A stretch of DNA of 64,000 bases. Origin: Salimicrobium halophilum (GTDB taxonomy: Bacteria; Bacillota; Bacilli; Bacillales; Halobacillaceae). The notes below the pieces were generated by a model that searched no databases, had not been told where the DNA came from, and saw only the letters and a program-made list of their open reading frames with translations. Numbering within the stretch: position 1 is the stretch's first letter; the number at the start of each line of letters is the position of its first letter. The stretch is from contig NZ_FNEV01000001.1 in the NCBI RefSeq assembly GCF_900100295.1, positions 434,001-498,000 on the forward strand. Direction: 5' to 3'. Shown one piece after another: positions 8,348 to 18,405 of this stretch. Made by a program: the position numbers and the translations under genes.

Positions 8348-8351
8348 GGTT

Positions 8352-8984
8352 TCAGTCCTCATCGACCGGAACCCCCAAAGCATGGAAGATTGTCTTATAT
8401 GAACCAGGATCCGGGAGCAGAAGAAAGTAGCCGTTGATTTCTTCATCTTTTTCAGGATCTACAAGAATGGTTTCAATGATGATAACTTCGTCTGTAACAT
8501 TGGATACTTCTATAAGTCCGGAGCTCACGATTGCCCCAAACATATCAACGGCAAGTTCAGGAACACTCGGCTCTAAATCGAGTTTCGTAAAATCAGACAG
8601 TGCGCTTAAATAGGACCCTGCGAGTATATTACCAAGTTCCTGGGCTGCGGAAACTTTCATGGTGCCTGGATTCATTTCTTTGAAGGACCCGTCACGGATT
8701 CCCGTCATCTCGCTTGTGAAGTAATCTGCCTGATCCGGTGGCAATATGAAAAACATCGTCGCAGGAGCATCGCCTGTCATTCGTAAATAAGTGGTGACGA
8801 CGATCTCCTCAGCTCCACCTGTCATCTCTGTCACCTCGTCGAACCCGGCTACTCTTACCTCCGGCACTTTCATATCAATCGTCCGGTCCAGTAAGCTTGA
8901 AAGAGCCGTGGCACCATGCCCAGCCCCGATATTACCGATTTCTTTCAACACATCTAAATGGAATTTCCCCAATTCAGCAGTCAT
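8352..8984 (-). CDS. cheC: CheY-P phosphatase CheC
   Basis: CheC removes phosphate from CheY-P weakly and is stimulated by CheD. The protein has two copies of the CheC/CheX/FliY active-site pattern [D/S]-x3-E-x2-N-x22-P: one begins at DVLKEIGN (residues about 10-17) and ends at the Pro of VPEV, the second begins at SAAQELGN near residue 117. At 210 residues it has family length. Its ATG overlaps the cheW stop by four bases. Confidence 0.95.
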   Translation of the reverse strand: MTAELGKFHLDVLKEIGNIGAGHGATALSSLLDRTIDMKVPEVRVAGFDEVTEMTGGAEEIVVTTYLRMTGDAPATMFFILPPDQADYFTSEMTGIRDGSFKEMNPGTMKVSAAQELGNILAGSYLSALSDFTKLDLEPSVPELAVDMFGAIVSSGLIEVSNVTDEVIIIETILVDPEKDEEINGYFLLLPDPGSYKTIFHALGVPVDED

Positions 8985-9445
8985 TTAGGTCCCTCTGTCG
9001 CTTCAAGTTTCAACAGCTCTTCTTTGGACAACACTTTCTCGAGACTCAGAAGTACAAGAAGACGCTTTCCTACTTTCGCTACTCCTTGAATATATTCAGC
9101 TTCAACATTCCCGACCACTTCCGGTGGAGGTTCTACTTGACTTTCGTTCAAATCAAGAACATCGTTTGCATGATCTACTACGAGCCCTACACTCATTTGC
9201 TCGATCGCTACAATAATCACCCTCGTATGGTCACCATTTTCTTTTCTTGAAAGACCGAAACGTTCACGCAAATGAATGACTGGTGTGACGACTCCCCGAA
9301 GATTCATCACACCTTCGACAAAGTCCGGTGTCCCCGGTACTCGCGTAATAGGCATCATTCTCTCAATGGCATGTACCTGATCGACCGGTATCGCATACTC
9401 TTCATCTTCAACTTGAAAAACAATCACTTTGAAATCTTCCGCCAT
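8981..9445 (-). CDS. cheW: Chemotaxis coupling protein CheW
   Basis: CheW links receptors to the histidine kinase CheA. The whole 154-residue protein is a single CheW domain: it starts with FQVEDEEYAIPVDQVHAIERM, followed by the signature NLRGVVTPVIHLRERFG and the GLVVDHANDVLDL segment. It sits between cheA and cheC, as in B. subtilis. Spacing to cheA is 18 bases and it overlaps cheC by 4. Confidence 0.97.
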   Translation of the reverse strand: MAEDFKVIVFQVEDEEYAIPVDQVHAIERMMPITRVPGTPDFVEGVMNLRGVVTPVIHLRERFGLSRKENGDHTRVIIVAIEQMSVGLVVDHANDVLDLNESQVEPPPEVVGNVEAEYIQGVAKVGKRLLVLLSLEKVLSKEELLKLEATEGPK

Positions 9446-9463
9446 TCTTCATCCTCCTTGCTT

Positions 9464-11491
9464 TTACTTAATCAAAGCATTACTGTCGATAATCAGCGCT
9501 ACCTGACCGTCTCCTAAAATGGTCGCACCCGAAATCGCGAACACATTGGAGAGGTAATCTCCGAGAGACTTGAGTACGACTTCCTGCTGACCGATAAAGG
9601 AATTTACTACGAGTCCGGCCATTTTGTCACCTTTTCGTACCATCACTAGCGAGTAGTACCCATCATCCTCGAGTTCTTCGGGCACTTCAAAAATATCCCC
9701 GAGAAATACGAGCGGCACAACTTTCCCGCGGAAATCAATGACCTTTTTGTTGTGGGCATGCATAATATCTTCTTTACTGACGATAGCCGTTTCAATAATG
9801 GAAGAAAGCGGGATTGCGTACTTTTCCTTCTGTACTTCTACGAGCATGACAGAAATAATGGAAAGGGTTAACGGCAACTGTATAGAAAATGTGCTTCCTG
9901 CATCGAGCTCCGACTGGATCGTGATAGTTCCTCCGAGTGATTCGATCGTGTTTCTTACCACATCAAGACCTACACCGCGTCCGGATAAGTCAGAAACTTC
10001 ATCTGCTGTGGAAAAACCGCTCGCCATGATGAGCTCATTCACTTTGTCATTGGACATGTTGTCTGCCTGTTCTCTCGTCACTACCCCGTTGGAAATCGCT
10101 TTCTGCACCACTTTTTCACGATTGATTCCAGCCCCGTCATCGCTGATTTCGATGAATACGTGGTTGCCGCTATGGTAAGCTTTAAGCTCCAAATTTCCCT
10201 CGGGAGCTTTCCCTTTTTCTTTTCGAACTTCCGGAGTCTCGATTCCATGATCAAGAGCATTACGTATTAAATGGACAAGCGGGTCCCCGATTTCATCGAT
10301 GACCGTTCTATCCAGTTCTGTTTCCTGTCCGATGATCTCAAGATTGATATCTTTCTCAAGGTCCCTGGAAATCTGACGCACCATTCTCGGAAACCTATTG
10401 AATACTTGTTCTACGGGGACCATACGCATATTCAGGATAATCGACTGCAAATCTCCTGATACTCTCGACATCCGCTCTACCGTTTCAGTCAATTCTGAAT
10501 TATTCAGATCTGTTGCAATCTGTTCCAGCCGCCCGCGATCAATCACGAGTTCTTCAAACAAATTCATCAAGTCATCAAGCCGGTCGATATTGACTCGAAT
10601 CGTTTTATTGGCAACTTTTTTGTTTTTATCTTCCGCCTCTTTTTTAGGTGGTTCAGCCACTGCCTTTTCTTTCTCAGACTGTTTCGCCTCTTCTGACTGC
10701 TCGGCTTTTTCTTCGGTTTCCGGTTCACTAGGAGGAAGAGAATAATTCTGAACTTCAACCTTATCAATCTCTGAAACTTTCATGATTTTCGTCTTGATTT
10801 CCTCTATATCTTTATCCGTCACTATCAATACATCGAACGCATGATCGAACTGTTCATTTTCAAGGGCTTCCGCATCCGGACGACTTTGAACAACCTCCCC
10901 TAGCTGTTCCAACACTTCAAACACCATAAACACACGTGCTGCTTTCAACATACAGTCGTTCCTGAGTGTAACGGTAACGTGATAATTATGTAGCCCCTGT
11001 TCAGATGATTCAGCTAAAACCGCTTGAACGAATTCGTCCAGTTGAAATTCCTGCGATGGTACAGAAACGGATTCTTCTCCACTTGAAGAAGCAGCCGAAA
11101 CAGAAGGGTCCCGTCCCTCTTCGATATTTTGAAGTTTGACTACAACTTTTTCCACGTTCTTAGCACCATCTCCTCCTTCCTGCACATCGACCAACATCGC
11201 TTCAAGATCATCCACTGATTCAAATACGACATCAAGCATAGATGAATCGACTGAAATTTCTTCTTTACGCACACGATCGAGAACATTTTCCATCTTATGG
11301 GTCAAATTCGAAATATCCTGGTACCCCATAGTCGAAGACATCCCTTTCAACGTATGAGCTGCCCGGAAAATCTCTTCTACGATTGTAATATCCTGGGGAG
11401 TATTCTCTAATTGAAGCAATTGATCGTTGATCGTCTGTAAATTCTCTTTACTTTCATCGATAAAAACCTCTAAATACTGATTATTTTCCAA
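9464..11491 (-). CDS. cheA: Chemotaxis histidine kinase CheA
   Basis: CheA autophosphorylates on its HPt domain in response to receptors and passes phosphate to CheY and CheB. The phosphoacceptor His is residue 46 in FRAAHTLKG. A CheY-binding P2 region follows, then a Glu/Lys-rich linker (about residues 265-300), the P3 dimer helices, the P4 kinase core with HLIRNALDHGIE (N box), DDGAGI (G1) and GRGVGLDVV (G2), and a C-terminal CheW-like P5 domain. The 675-residue length is typical. Confidence 0.97.
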   Translation of the reverse strand: MENNQYLEVFIDESKENLQTINDQLLQLENTPQDITIVEEIFRAAHTLKGMSSTMGYQDISNLTHKMENVLDRVRKEEISVDSSMLDVVFESVDDLEAMLVDVQEGGDGAKNVEKVVVKLQNIEEGRDPSVSAASSSGEESVSVPSQEFQLDEFVQAVLAESSEQGLHNYHVTVTLRNDCMLKAARVFMVFEVLEQLGEVVQSRPDAEALENEQFDHAFDVLIVTDKDIEEIKTKIMKVSEIDKVEVQNYSLPPSEPETEEKAEQSEEAKQSEKEKAVAEPPKKEAEDKNKKVANKTIRVNIDRLDDLMNLFEELVIDRGRLEQIATDLNNSELTETVERMSRVSGDLQSIILNMRMVPVEQVFNRFPRMVRQISRDLEKDINLEIIGQETELDRTVIDEIGDPLVHLIRNALDHGIETPEVRKEKGKAPEGNLELKAYHSGNHVFIEISDDGAGINREKVVQKAISNGVVTREQADNMSNDKVNELIMASGFSTADEVSDLSGRGVGLDVVRNTIESLGGTITIQSELDAGSTFSIQLPLTLSIISVMLVEVQKEKYAIPLSSIIETAIVSKEDIMHAHNKKVIDFRGKVVPLVFLGDIFEVPEELEDDGYYSLVMVRKGDKMAGLVVNSFIGQQEVVLKSLGDYLSNVFAISGATILGDGQVALIIDSNALIK

Positions 11492-11506
11492 TGTCCTGCC
11501 TCCTTG

Positions 11507-12544
11507 TTAGCGATTCGTCGTTTCATAGATTCGTTTAGCGATTTCTTTCAGAGGAGTCACTTCATCAGCAAGGCCTGAAACCACTACAGATTTAGGCATT
11601 CCATATACGACGCAACTATGTTCGTCCTCAGCAATCGTATAAACCCTGGATGACTGTCGCTTAAGATTTATAAGACCCTCTGTTCCATCTGCTCCCATTC
11701 CCGTCATTACAACAGTTATTATATTGTAAGAACGTAGCGGAGCCAGGGTTTCAAACAAGTAATTGACCGACGGCCGATGTCCGAAAACCGCTTCTTCTTT
11801 ATTTAATTCAACCGTAAGCTCACTGTCCATCTTCACGCCTAAATGATAACCACCCGGAGCTATGTAAGCAGTGCCCTTTTGAATAGATTCCCCGTGTACC
11901 GCTTCTTTCACTTTTATCTGAGAGAGACGATCAAGCCTTTCAGCCAGTGATTTCGTGAACCCTTCAGGCATATGTTGCACAACAAGGATAGGGCTCCCGA
12001 AGGTTTCAGGCAGGCTCGTAAGCACTTCCTGAAGTGCTCTCGGACCTCCCGTAGAAGTTCCTATCGCTACCAGGGAGTTCGAGGATGAAGTGGAAACGGA
12101 AGGAATTCTTTCATCCCTTGAAGCATCCACTTTTTTCGAGATTTTTGCTCTAGAAGCAGCCACAACTTTTTGCAAAAGTGTTCTTTTCACTTTGTTAATA
12201 TCCAGCGAAATGGCCCCCGAAGGTTTAGGTACAAAATCCACAGCACCTATACTAAGCGCTTCGACCGTACTCCGGGCTCCTTCCTGTGTAAGACTTGAAA
12301 GCATTACTACCGGTCTCGGGAAGTCCTGCATGATTTTTTCCAGAGCGATAAGGCCATTCATCTTAGGCATTTCAATATCCAGCGTAATTACATCGGGGTC
12401 TAATCGCTCCACTTTGTCTAAAGCATCCTCCCCGTTACGTGCAGTCGCTATCACATATAAACGAGGGTCTTCCTCAATCATATCGTGGATCATTTTCCGC
12501 ATGAATGCGGAATCATCCACGACAAGAACAGAACGCCTATCCAT
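11507..12544 (-). CDS. cheB: Protein-glutamate methylesterase / response regulator CheB
   Basis: CheB demethylates chemoreceptors when phosphorylated by CheA. The N-terminal receiver has VVDDSAF and the phospho-Asp near residue 56 in LDIEMPKMNG. The C-terminal esterase has the Ser of GTSTGGP, the His of VVQHMPEGF and the Asp of MGADGTEG. ATG 12544 is chosen because AAAGG lies 9 bases upstream; the in-frame ATG at 12550 is only 3 bases from it. It lies just after the flhG stop. Confidence 0.95.
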   Translation of the reverse strand: MDRRSVLVVDDSAFMRKMIHDMIEEDPRLYVIATARNGEDALDKVERLDPDVITLDIEMPKMNGLIALEKIMQDFPRPVVMLSSLTQEGARSTVEALSIGAVDFVPKPSGAISLDINKVKRTLLQKVVAASRAKISKKVDASRDERIPSVSTSSSNSLVAIGTSTGGPRALQEVLTSLPETFGSPILVVQHMPEGFTKSLAERLDRLSQIKVKEAVHGESIQKGTAYIAPGGYHLGVKMDSELTVELNKEEAVFGHRPSVNYLFETLAPLRSYNIITVVMTGMGADGTEGLINLKRQSSRVYTIAEDEHSCVVYGMPKSVVVSGLADEVTPLKEIAKRIYETTNR

Positions 12545-12550
12545 ACACAT

Positions 12551-13405
12551 CTACCTTTCTGAAACCAGTCGCTTTAATTTTTGTAAGAAAGACGAATCTT
12601 CGTGTGTCGGTTCTTCATTGATATACTGATGAACAATACTTTTCAATGATCTGCCTGCTTTACTCGAAGGAAACTCTTCTATGAAAGGACTTTGGCGGTG
12701 GACCGCTTTCAATACTGCTTTGTCTTCTGTAACAACCCCCAGGGCTTTCACCTCTTTGTCAAGGAACCTTGAAATCACAGCTTGCATACGTTCCATCGCT
12801 TTTTTCCCCTGCCGTTCATTCAATGTTCTGTTCATCAGAAGGGAAATATTCATCTGAGGGTCTTCAGCGTAGATATGTTTGATCATGGAGTAGGCATCTG
12901 TCAAAGAAGTCGGTTCTGAGGTTGTCACAATAAATGTTTCATCAGAAGCAGAAATGAATTGAAGACTCTCTTCACTCGCCCCCGCTCCCATATCAAAGAA
13001 GATGTAATCATATTCATACAATAAGGAGTCGAACTCTGCGAGGAAATAGGAGAACTCCGCCTCCTCCACATGAAAGAATTGATTCAGACTAGAACCCCCT
13101 GCAATGTAAGAAAGGGACTTTGGTCCTGTCTCTATCATATCACGGATCGATATTTTATCGCTGAATAAATCCGCCATATGGTAACGAGGGGTGAGGCCTA
13201 GTAATATATCGATGTTCCCCATGCCGATATCCAAATCGATGATCAGAACCCTTTTCCCTAGAGAGCTTAGTTCCAGAGAGAAATTGATGGTTACATTAGA
13301 CTTGCCTACCCCGCCTTTTCCGCTGGCCACGGCTATCACTTTCGCCTTTTTTCCGTTCTGTCTCTGGCGTAATCTTCTTCGCAATTTCTCTGCCTGATCA
13401 CTCAT
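12551..13405 (-). CDS. flhG: Flagellar number regulator FlhG (YlxH), MinD/ParA-type ATPase
   Basis: FlhG controls flagellar number and placement, stimulates the FlhF GTPase and interacts with FliM/FliY. It has the deviant Walker A VASGKGGVGKSN (residues about 26-38) and IIDLDIGMGNIDILLGL (A' motif). An N-terminal basic segment, KLRRRLRQRQNGKK, contains the region known in B. subtilis FlhG to activate FlhF. A C-terminal amphipathic helix (FLQKLKRLV) fits the membrane-targeting sequence. The start overlaps the flhF end by 8 bases. Confidence 0.95.
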   Translation of the reverse strand: MSDQAEKLRRRLRQRQNGKKAKVIAVASGKGGVGKSNVTINFSLELSSLGKRVLIIDLDIGMGNIDILLGLTPRYHMADLFSDKISIRDMIETGPKSLSYIAGGSSLNQFFHVEEAEFSYFLAEFDSLLYEYDYIFFDMGAGASEESLQFISASDETFIVTTSEPTSLTDAYSMIKHIYAEDPQMNISLLMNRTLNERQGKKAMERMQAVISRFLDKEVKALGVVTEDKAVLKAVHRQSPFIEEFPSSKAGRSLKSIVHQYINEEPTHEDSSFLQKLKRLVSER

Positions 13406-14483
13406 CGGAAAGCTCCGTTGTCAATTGGTCGATGAGCACCGGGAAAGAAACGGTTTCGATATCATCAGGTACACTCTGCCCTCTGGTCATATAGGAAATA
13501 CCTATCTGATGATTCATGCATAGACTGATAGCGGCTCCGTAGCTGGCGGATTCATCCGCTTTCGTGAAGATAAGGGAGTGGATCGGTACAGAAGAAAACT
13601 GATGGTAGACTGCCTCTATATCCTTGAGCTTACTTGTCATAGAAAGGACAAGGATCGTTTCTGCATCTTTCCTGAAGTCGATCACCTGCTCAAGTTCACG
13701 AACGTAGGAGGGATCTTTATAATTTCTTCCTGCTGTATCCACAATCACAAGATCCTTATCCTTCAATTTTTCTCTGGCATTTAGGTAATCACCAATGTTA
13801 TAAGCGACTTCCATAGGCACATCAAGCAATTTTGCATAAGTTCTCAGCTGATCGATAGCAGCTATTCTGTACGTATCCGTCGTAATGAATGCTACGGAAA
13901 GTCCTTCGTTCAACGCAGCATCAGCCGCTAGCTTTGCGGCCGTTGTCGTTTTGCCAACACCAGTAGGTCCGATAAGGTGAATGAACTGTTTACTTTTGTT
14001 TATACTCGCTTCCGGCACCTGTGCAGCCTGGTCCGACAAATACTTTTTCGTTTCTGCTTTAAGCGAAGACCCCTCGCTCATTCGAGAGATGATTTCTTCT
14101 ATAATAGGAGAGGAGAGTTCCTGATCGGAAAGTTCCATATAAGCACCTTTCACCTCGGACGTATCGACTTTTTCTGATTTGATTAGCGCTTTCAGATCTT
14201 CCAGTCCTTTCATCAGTGCCGTTTCCTGTGTGCTATTCTCCGTCATCTCCATAGGTTCTCTTTGAAACGAAGGCTTCGCAGGATTCGACCTTTTCGGCGG
14301 AGCTTGAGGAGTATCAGGGTCTTTCGCTGCGATCACTTCAATCCCTTTCTTCTTGAAAAGTCCAAGGAACCCTCCACTCTTCACTTCTTTAGAGTTCAGT
14401 ATTACTGCATCCGTTCCCAGTTCCTGCTTAACTTTTTTCATAGCTTTAGGCATCGTTTCCGCCTGGAATTTTTTCACCTTCAT
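13398..14483 (-). CDS. flhF: Flagellar SRP-like GTPase FlhF
   Basis: FlhF is the third SRP-family GTPase and helps fix the site and number of flagella. The N-terminal basic domain begins MKVKKFQAETMPKAMKKVK. A variable linker follows, then the NG domain with P-loop [13 protein letters not shown] near residue 170, the DTYRIAAIDQL segment and DTAGRNYKD (G3). G4 is FTKADES in place of TKxD. It overlaps flhA by 4 bases and flhG by 8, suggesting coupled translation. The 361-residue length matches the family. Confidence 0.95.
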   Translation of the reverse strand: MKVKKFQAETMPKAMKKVKQELGTDAVILNSKEVKSGGFLGLFKKKGIEVIAAKDPDTPQAPPKRSNPAKPSFQREPMEMTENSTQETALMKGLEDLKALIKSEKVDTSEVKGAYMELSDQELSSPIIEEIISRMSEGSSLKAETKKYLSDQAAQVPEASINKSKQFIHLIGPTGVGKTTTAAKLAADAALNEGLSVAFITTDTYRIAAIDQLRTYAKLLDVPMEVAYNIGDYLNAREKLKDKDLVIVDTAGRNYKDPSYVRELEQVIDFRKDAETILVLSMTSKLKDIEAVYHQFSSVPIHSLIFTKADESASYGAAISLCMNHQIGISYMTRGQSVPDDIETVSFPVLIDQLTTELSDE

Positions 14484-16513
14484 TCAACATTCACCACCCC
14501 TACACTTTGAACTTCCACACTTGGATCGATTTCGTTGTAAGATAGCACTACTACTTGAGGAAGAAAACGATCGAGCAGCTGCTTTACATACATCCGGATC
14601 GCAGGAGAGCATAATACAATAGCCGTCTCCTCCTGAAGGGACAATTGCTCAGCGAGTTGCGCAATACGTTGGGTGACGATCTGCTGCTTCTCAGGGTCGA
14701 GAGCGAGGAAACTTCCGTGCTCTGTCTGTTGAACATTATCAGCTATCAGCTTCTCTACTTGACCGGAGATCGTCACGACTTTGACGGTACCATCTTCTTT
14801 CTTGTACTGATTCGTAATCTGGGTAGCGAGTGCCTGTCTGGAATACTCTGCGAGTAGATCTGTATCGTTGGTCATTTTCGAAAAATCTGCAAGTGTTTCA
14901 AAAATGACAGGGAGATTCTTCACAGATACATTTTCTCTAAGTAATTTAGCAAGCACTTTCTGTACGTCCCCGACTTGCAGAGGTTCAGGTGTCACTTCAT
15001 CCACCAGAATAGGATAGGATTCTTTCAGATGATCGATGAGTTTCTGTGTTTCCTGACGACCCAAAAGCTCATGCGAATACCGTTTGATCGCTTCAGTGAT
15101 ATGTGTAGAAACGACGGATGGAGGATCGACGACTGTGTAGCCGCTAAGTTCCGCCTCATCTTTCATATCCTCTGTCACCCATTTTGCCGGCAATCCGAAG
15201 GCTGGCTCAACCGTATCAATCCCTTCGATCTCTTCGTCGTCATCCCCCGGGGTCATAGCCAAATAATGATCGAGCAGAAGTTCCCCTGAGGCTACTTCAT
15301 TCCCTTTCACTTTCAAGCGGTACTCGTTCGGATTCAACTGTATGTTATCCCTGATGCGCACCACCGGAATGACAATACCCAACTCGATGGCCAGTTGTCT
15401 GCGGATCATAACGATTCTGTCAAGCAGATCACCACCCTGGTTCGCATCGGCTATGGGAATGAGCGCATAACCGAATTCAAATTCAATCGGATCCATGCTG
15501 ATAAGATCCACAACATTATCGGGGGATCGCATCTGCTCACTTTCTGTTTCATCCTCTTCTTCCGGTTCTTCTATATCAGGTTCCATAGACTCTCTCGACA
15601 ACCAGTAGCCGCCGAATATAAGGAAAGAAGCGATCATTGTTGTCAGCATGATCGGTATCGGAGTCAACCCGAGTAGAAATATTGCTCCACCGGCTACGTA
15701 CAATAGCTTCGGAAAACGAAGCAGCTGATCCGTTACGTCATTTCCTAGATTACCCTTGGAAGCGACCCTCGTTACAACAATACCTGTGGCAGTAGAGAGA
15801 AGAAGTGCCGGAATTTGACTGACCAGACCATCTCCGACTGTCAGTCTCATATATGTATCGATGGCTTCTTGGAAACTCAGCCCCATTTGCACCATTCCGA
15901 TGATCAGTCCAAAAATGATATTCATAATAACGATGATGATCCCGGCGATCGCATCCCCTTTCACGAACTTACTCGCACCATCCATCGCTCCGTAGAAGTC
16001 CGCTTCCTGTTCTACTTTATCCCGCCGCTCTTTCGCCTGATGTTCATTGATCATTCCGGCATTCAAGTCGGCATCGATACTCATCTGTTTACCTGGCATC
16101 GCATCAAGAGTAAATCTTGCTGCGACTTCGGAGACACGTTCCGCTCCCTTTGTGATAACGAGAAATTGAATAATGACCAGGATGATGAACACAACGAAAC
16201 CGACCAGCGGGTTTCCGCCTATAACGAATGTTCCGAATGTATCAATTACCTGACCGGCTTTCGCTTCGGACAAAATAGAACGGGTGGTGGAAACGTTCAA
16301 CCCCAACCTGAACAACGTCATTAATAGCAGAAGGGTCGGAAAGACGGCGAATTGCAGAACATCATCCATATTCATAGAAACGAGTATGACAACAAGAGCC
16401 AGCGTAATATTCACCAATATCAAAAAACTTAAGAGCCATCCGGGCAGTGGGATGACCAACATGACTATGATTAATATGATTCCTAATAGTACGGATAAAT
16501 CTCTTGCTGACAT
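14480..16513 (-). CDS. flhA: Flagellar export gate protein FlhA
   Basis: FlhA forms the nonameric export gate ring that selects substrates and couples to proton flow. The first half has about eight membrane helices. The FHIPEP region follows (RFTLDAMPGKQMSIDADLNAG, near residues 141-161). The C-terminal cytosolic domain begins near residue 320 after an acidic linker (EEPEEEDE). The 677-residue length is normal. It sits between flhB and flhF. Confidence 0.97.
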   Translation of the reverse strand: MSARDLSVLLGIILIIVMLVIPLPGWLLSFLILVNITLALVVILVSMNMDDVLQFAVFPTLLLLMTLFRLGLNVSTTRSILSEAKAGQVIDTFGTFVIGGNPLVGFVVFIILVIIQFLVITKGAERVSEVAARFTLDAMPGKQMSIDADLNAGMINEHQAKERRDKVEQEADFYGAMDGASKFVKGDAIAGIIIVIMNIIFGLIIGMVQMGLSFQEAIDTYMRLTVGDGLVSQIPALLLSTATGIVVTRVASKGNLGNDVTDQLLRFPKLLYVAGGAIFLLGLTPIPIMLTTMIASFLIFGGYWLSRESMEPDIEEPEEEDETESEQMRSPDNVVDLISMDPIEFEFGYALIPIADANQGGDLLDRIVMIRRQLAIELGIVIPVVRIRDNIQLNPNEYRLKVKGNEVASGELLLDHYLAMTPGDDDEEIEGIDTVEPAFGLPAKWVTEDMKDEAELSGYTVVDPPSVVSTHITEAIKRYSHELLGRQETQKLIDHLKESYPILVDEVTPEPLQVGDVQKVLAKLLRENVSVKNLPVIFETLADFSKMTNDTDLLAEYSRQALATQITNQYKKEDGTVKVVTISGQVEKLIADNVQQTEHGSFLALDPEKQQIVTQRIAQLAEQLSLQEETAIVLCSPAIRMYVKQLLDRFLPQVVVLSYNEIDPSVEVQSVGVVNVE

Positions 16514-16534
16514 GACTGTCTCTCCTTAGTGAAT

Positions 16535-17620
16535 TCAAACTTTTTTCTGCAATTTGTACACGTACGCCAGTACTTCTGCCACCGCCTGGAAAAATTCTTC
16601 ATCGATCGGCTGGTCTACATCCGTCTGATTGTAAATCCCTCTCGCCAAAGGTCGATTCTCTACTGTAACGACTTCATTGGCCTTCGCTACCTCTTTGATT
16701 TTCAGTGCTACAAAATCGACACCTTTTGCTACGACGAAGGGAGCGTCCGATTTTTCTTCATCGTATTTTATGGCAACAGCGTAGTGGGTAGGGTTAGTAA
16801 TGACGACATCCGCCTCTGGAACTTCGCTCATCATCCGGGCAGCAGACATCTGTCTTTGTTTTTCCTTGATTTTCGCCCTGATCTGCGGGTCCCCTTCCAT
16901 GTTCTTATGCTCATCCTTCACATCTTTTTTGGACATCCGTATATTTTTTTCATGATCATATCTCTGATAGCTATAATCGATGACAGACAACAGTAATAAT
17001 GCCAGGGCGGAAGCAAGTCCCATGATCATGGTGGTATTTCCAAAAAAAGAAAGAGCTGCATCCACGGATTTCTGAGCGGCCATGACCATCTCATTTTTAT
17101 TGATCCATATGATGGAGAAGGTAATGATTCCCACCATAGAAATTTTCAATAAAGACTTCAGCAGTTCCACGAGGGCCCGGGGAGAAAATATTCGTTTGAA
17201 CCCCTGAATAGGATTGATCTTTTTGGGATCGATCTTCAAAGGTTCTCCTGTGAACATCACTCCTACCTGAAGAAGGTTAGCGGCAATCCCGGCGACTACA
17301 GCGATCCCCATGATCGGCGCAAGTGCTTTAGCTACCTCGACAGTCATTTCATTCAACACGCGGCCTACGGTATGCTCTGTCACTTCCAGATGAATGTATT
17401 CCGTAAAAGCATGTTCATACATCGTAAGCATCGTGTCTTTCAATAACGGTCCGATCAGATAAAGAGCACCAAACGTAAGAAGTAAAAGGAAGCCTGTATT
17501 TACATCCTGACTCTTGGCCACCTGACCTTTTTTCCTTGAGTCCTGCCTTTTCTTCGGAGTCGCTTCTTCTGTTTTTTCATCAGCAGCAAAGAATTGTAAA
17601 TCAAGTCGCAGCCTTTTCAC
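16535..17620 (-). CDS. flhB: Flagellar export switch protein FlhB
   Basis: FlhB closes the export gate and switches substrate class from rod/hook to filament. Four membrane helices occupy residues about 30-210, and the C-terminal cytoplasmic domain contains the autocleavage motif NPTH (VVITNPTHYAVAIKY, near residue 268). The early motif EKTEEATPKKRQDSRKKGQV is family-typical. The 361-residue length matches. It follows fliR by one base. A separate short FlhB-tail homologue is encoded at 43329-43640. Confidence 0.97.
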   Translation of the reverse strand: MKRLRLDLQFFAADEKTEEATPKKRQDSRKKGQVAKSQDVNTGFLLLLTFGALYLIGPLLKDTMLTMYEHAFTEYIHLEVTEHTVGRVLNEMTVEVAKALAPIMGIAVVAGIAANLLQVGVMFTGEPLKIDPKKINPIQGFKRIFSPRALVELLKSLLKISMVGIITFSIIWINKNEMVMAAQKSVDAALSFFGNTTMIMGLASALALLLLSVIDYSYQRYDHEKNIRMSKKDVKDEHKNMEGDPQIRAKIKEKQRQMSAARMMSEVPEADVVITNPTHYAVAIKYDEEKSDAPFVVAKGVDFVALKIKEVAKANEVVTVENRPLARGIYNQTDVDQPIDEEFFQAVAEVLAYVYKLQKKV

Positions 17621-17621
17621 T

Positions 17622-18401
17622 TTACGTCCTCCCCAATACGTCTAGAAACCCTCTCATTGTTGTAAGCATCAAATCGAACAACTGCTCAATCATCATAATG
17701 TAGAAACCCATAACAATCGTAAGTACAGAAAGCGCTACAAAGATCTTCAACGGGAGACCTACAACGAATACGTTCAGCTGAGGAACCGACCTAGCGATGA
17801 TCCCTAACGCCACATCTACAAGAAACAGGCAACCTACAAGGGGAATCGCCATCAGAAAAGCAGCGATGAACATTTCGTTGAACGTATATATTACGTATTC
17901 AATCCAGTTTTCACTTTGAAATGCAATGAACTGATCGATTCCGATCGCTTCATAACTGTAGAACATTCCGTCAATCATTAAATGGTGTCCGTCTACTACA
18001 AGTACAAATAAGAGCGTAATGGTGTAAAAGTACTGTCCGATCAATGGACTCTGTGCACCTGTCTGAGGATCGACGACGTTAGCGATAGCGAAACCCATCT
18101 GGAAGTCTATGAACCCGCCTGCTACTTGCACAGCAGTAATGACTATGTAAGCCAGAAGACCAACGAATAAACCTACAATAGCTTCTTTCAACATAAGTAA
18201 AAAATACGTATGGTCAATCGTAAAAACTGGTGGTTCAATCGTTATATATAAGATCAGCGCCAGAAAAAAGGAGAAACCCACTTTATGTTGGTTGGGAACA
18301 TTCCGATAAGAAAACAAAGGCAAAGTCGCAAAGAACGCTGTAATTCTTATGAAAACCAATAGAAAAGCCGGAATATTCGCAAATTCCATCCACTCTGTCA
18401 T
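17622..18401 (-). CDS. fliR: Flagellar export protein FliR
   Basis: FliR is part of the FliPQR export core channel. The 259-residue protein has about six hydrophobic membrane segments, and conserved features such as the GGFIDFQMGFAIANVVDPQTG loop (residues about 93-113). Order fliP-fliQ-fliR-flhB is the standard export gene order. The gene ends one base before flhB begins and starts 4 bases after fliQ. Confidence 0.95.
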   Translation of the reverse strand: MTEWMEFANIPAFLLVFIRITAFFATLPLFSYRNVPNQHKVGFSFFLALILYITIEPPVFTIDHTYFLLMLKEAIVGLFVGLLAYIVITAVQVAGGFIDFQMGFAIANVVDPQTGAQSPLIGQYFYTITLLFVLVVDGHHLMIDGMFYSYEAIGIDQFIAFQSENWIEYVIYTFNEMFIAAFLMAIPLVGCLFLVDVALGIIARSVPQLNVFVVGLPLKIFVALSVLTIVMGFYIMMIEQLFDLMLTTMRGFLDVLGRT

Positions 18402-18405
18402 GTCA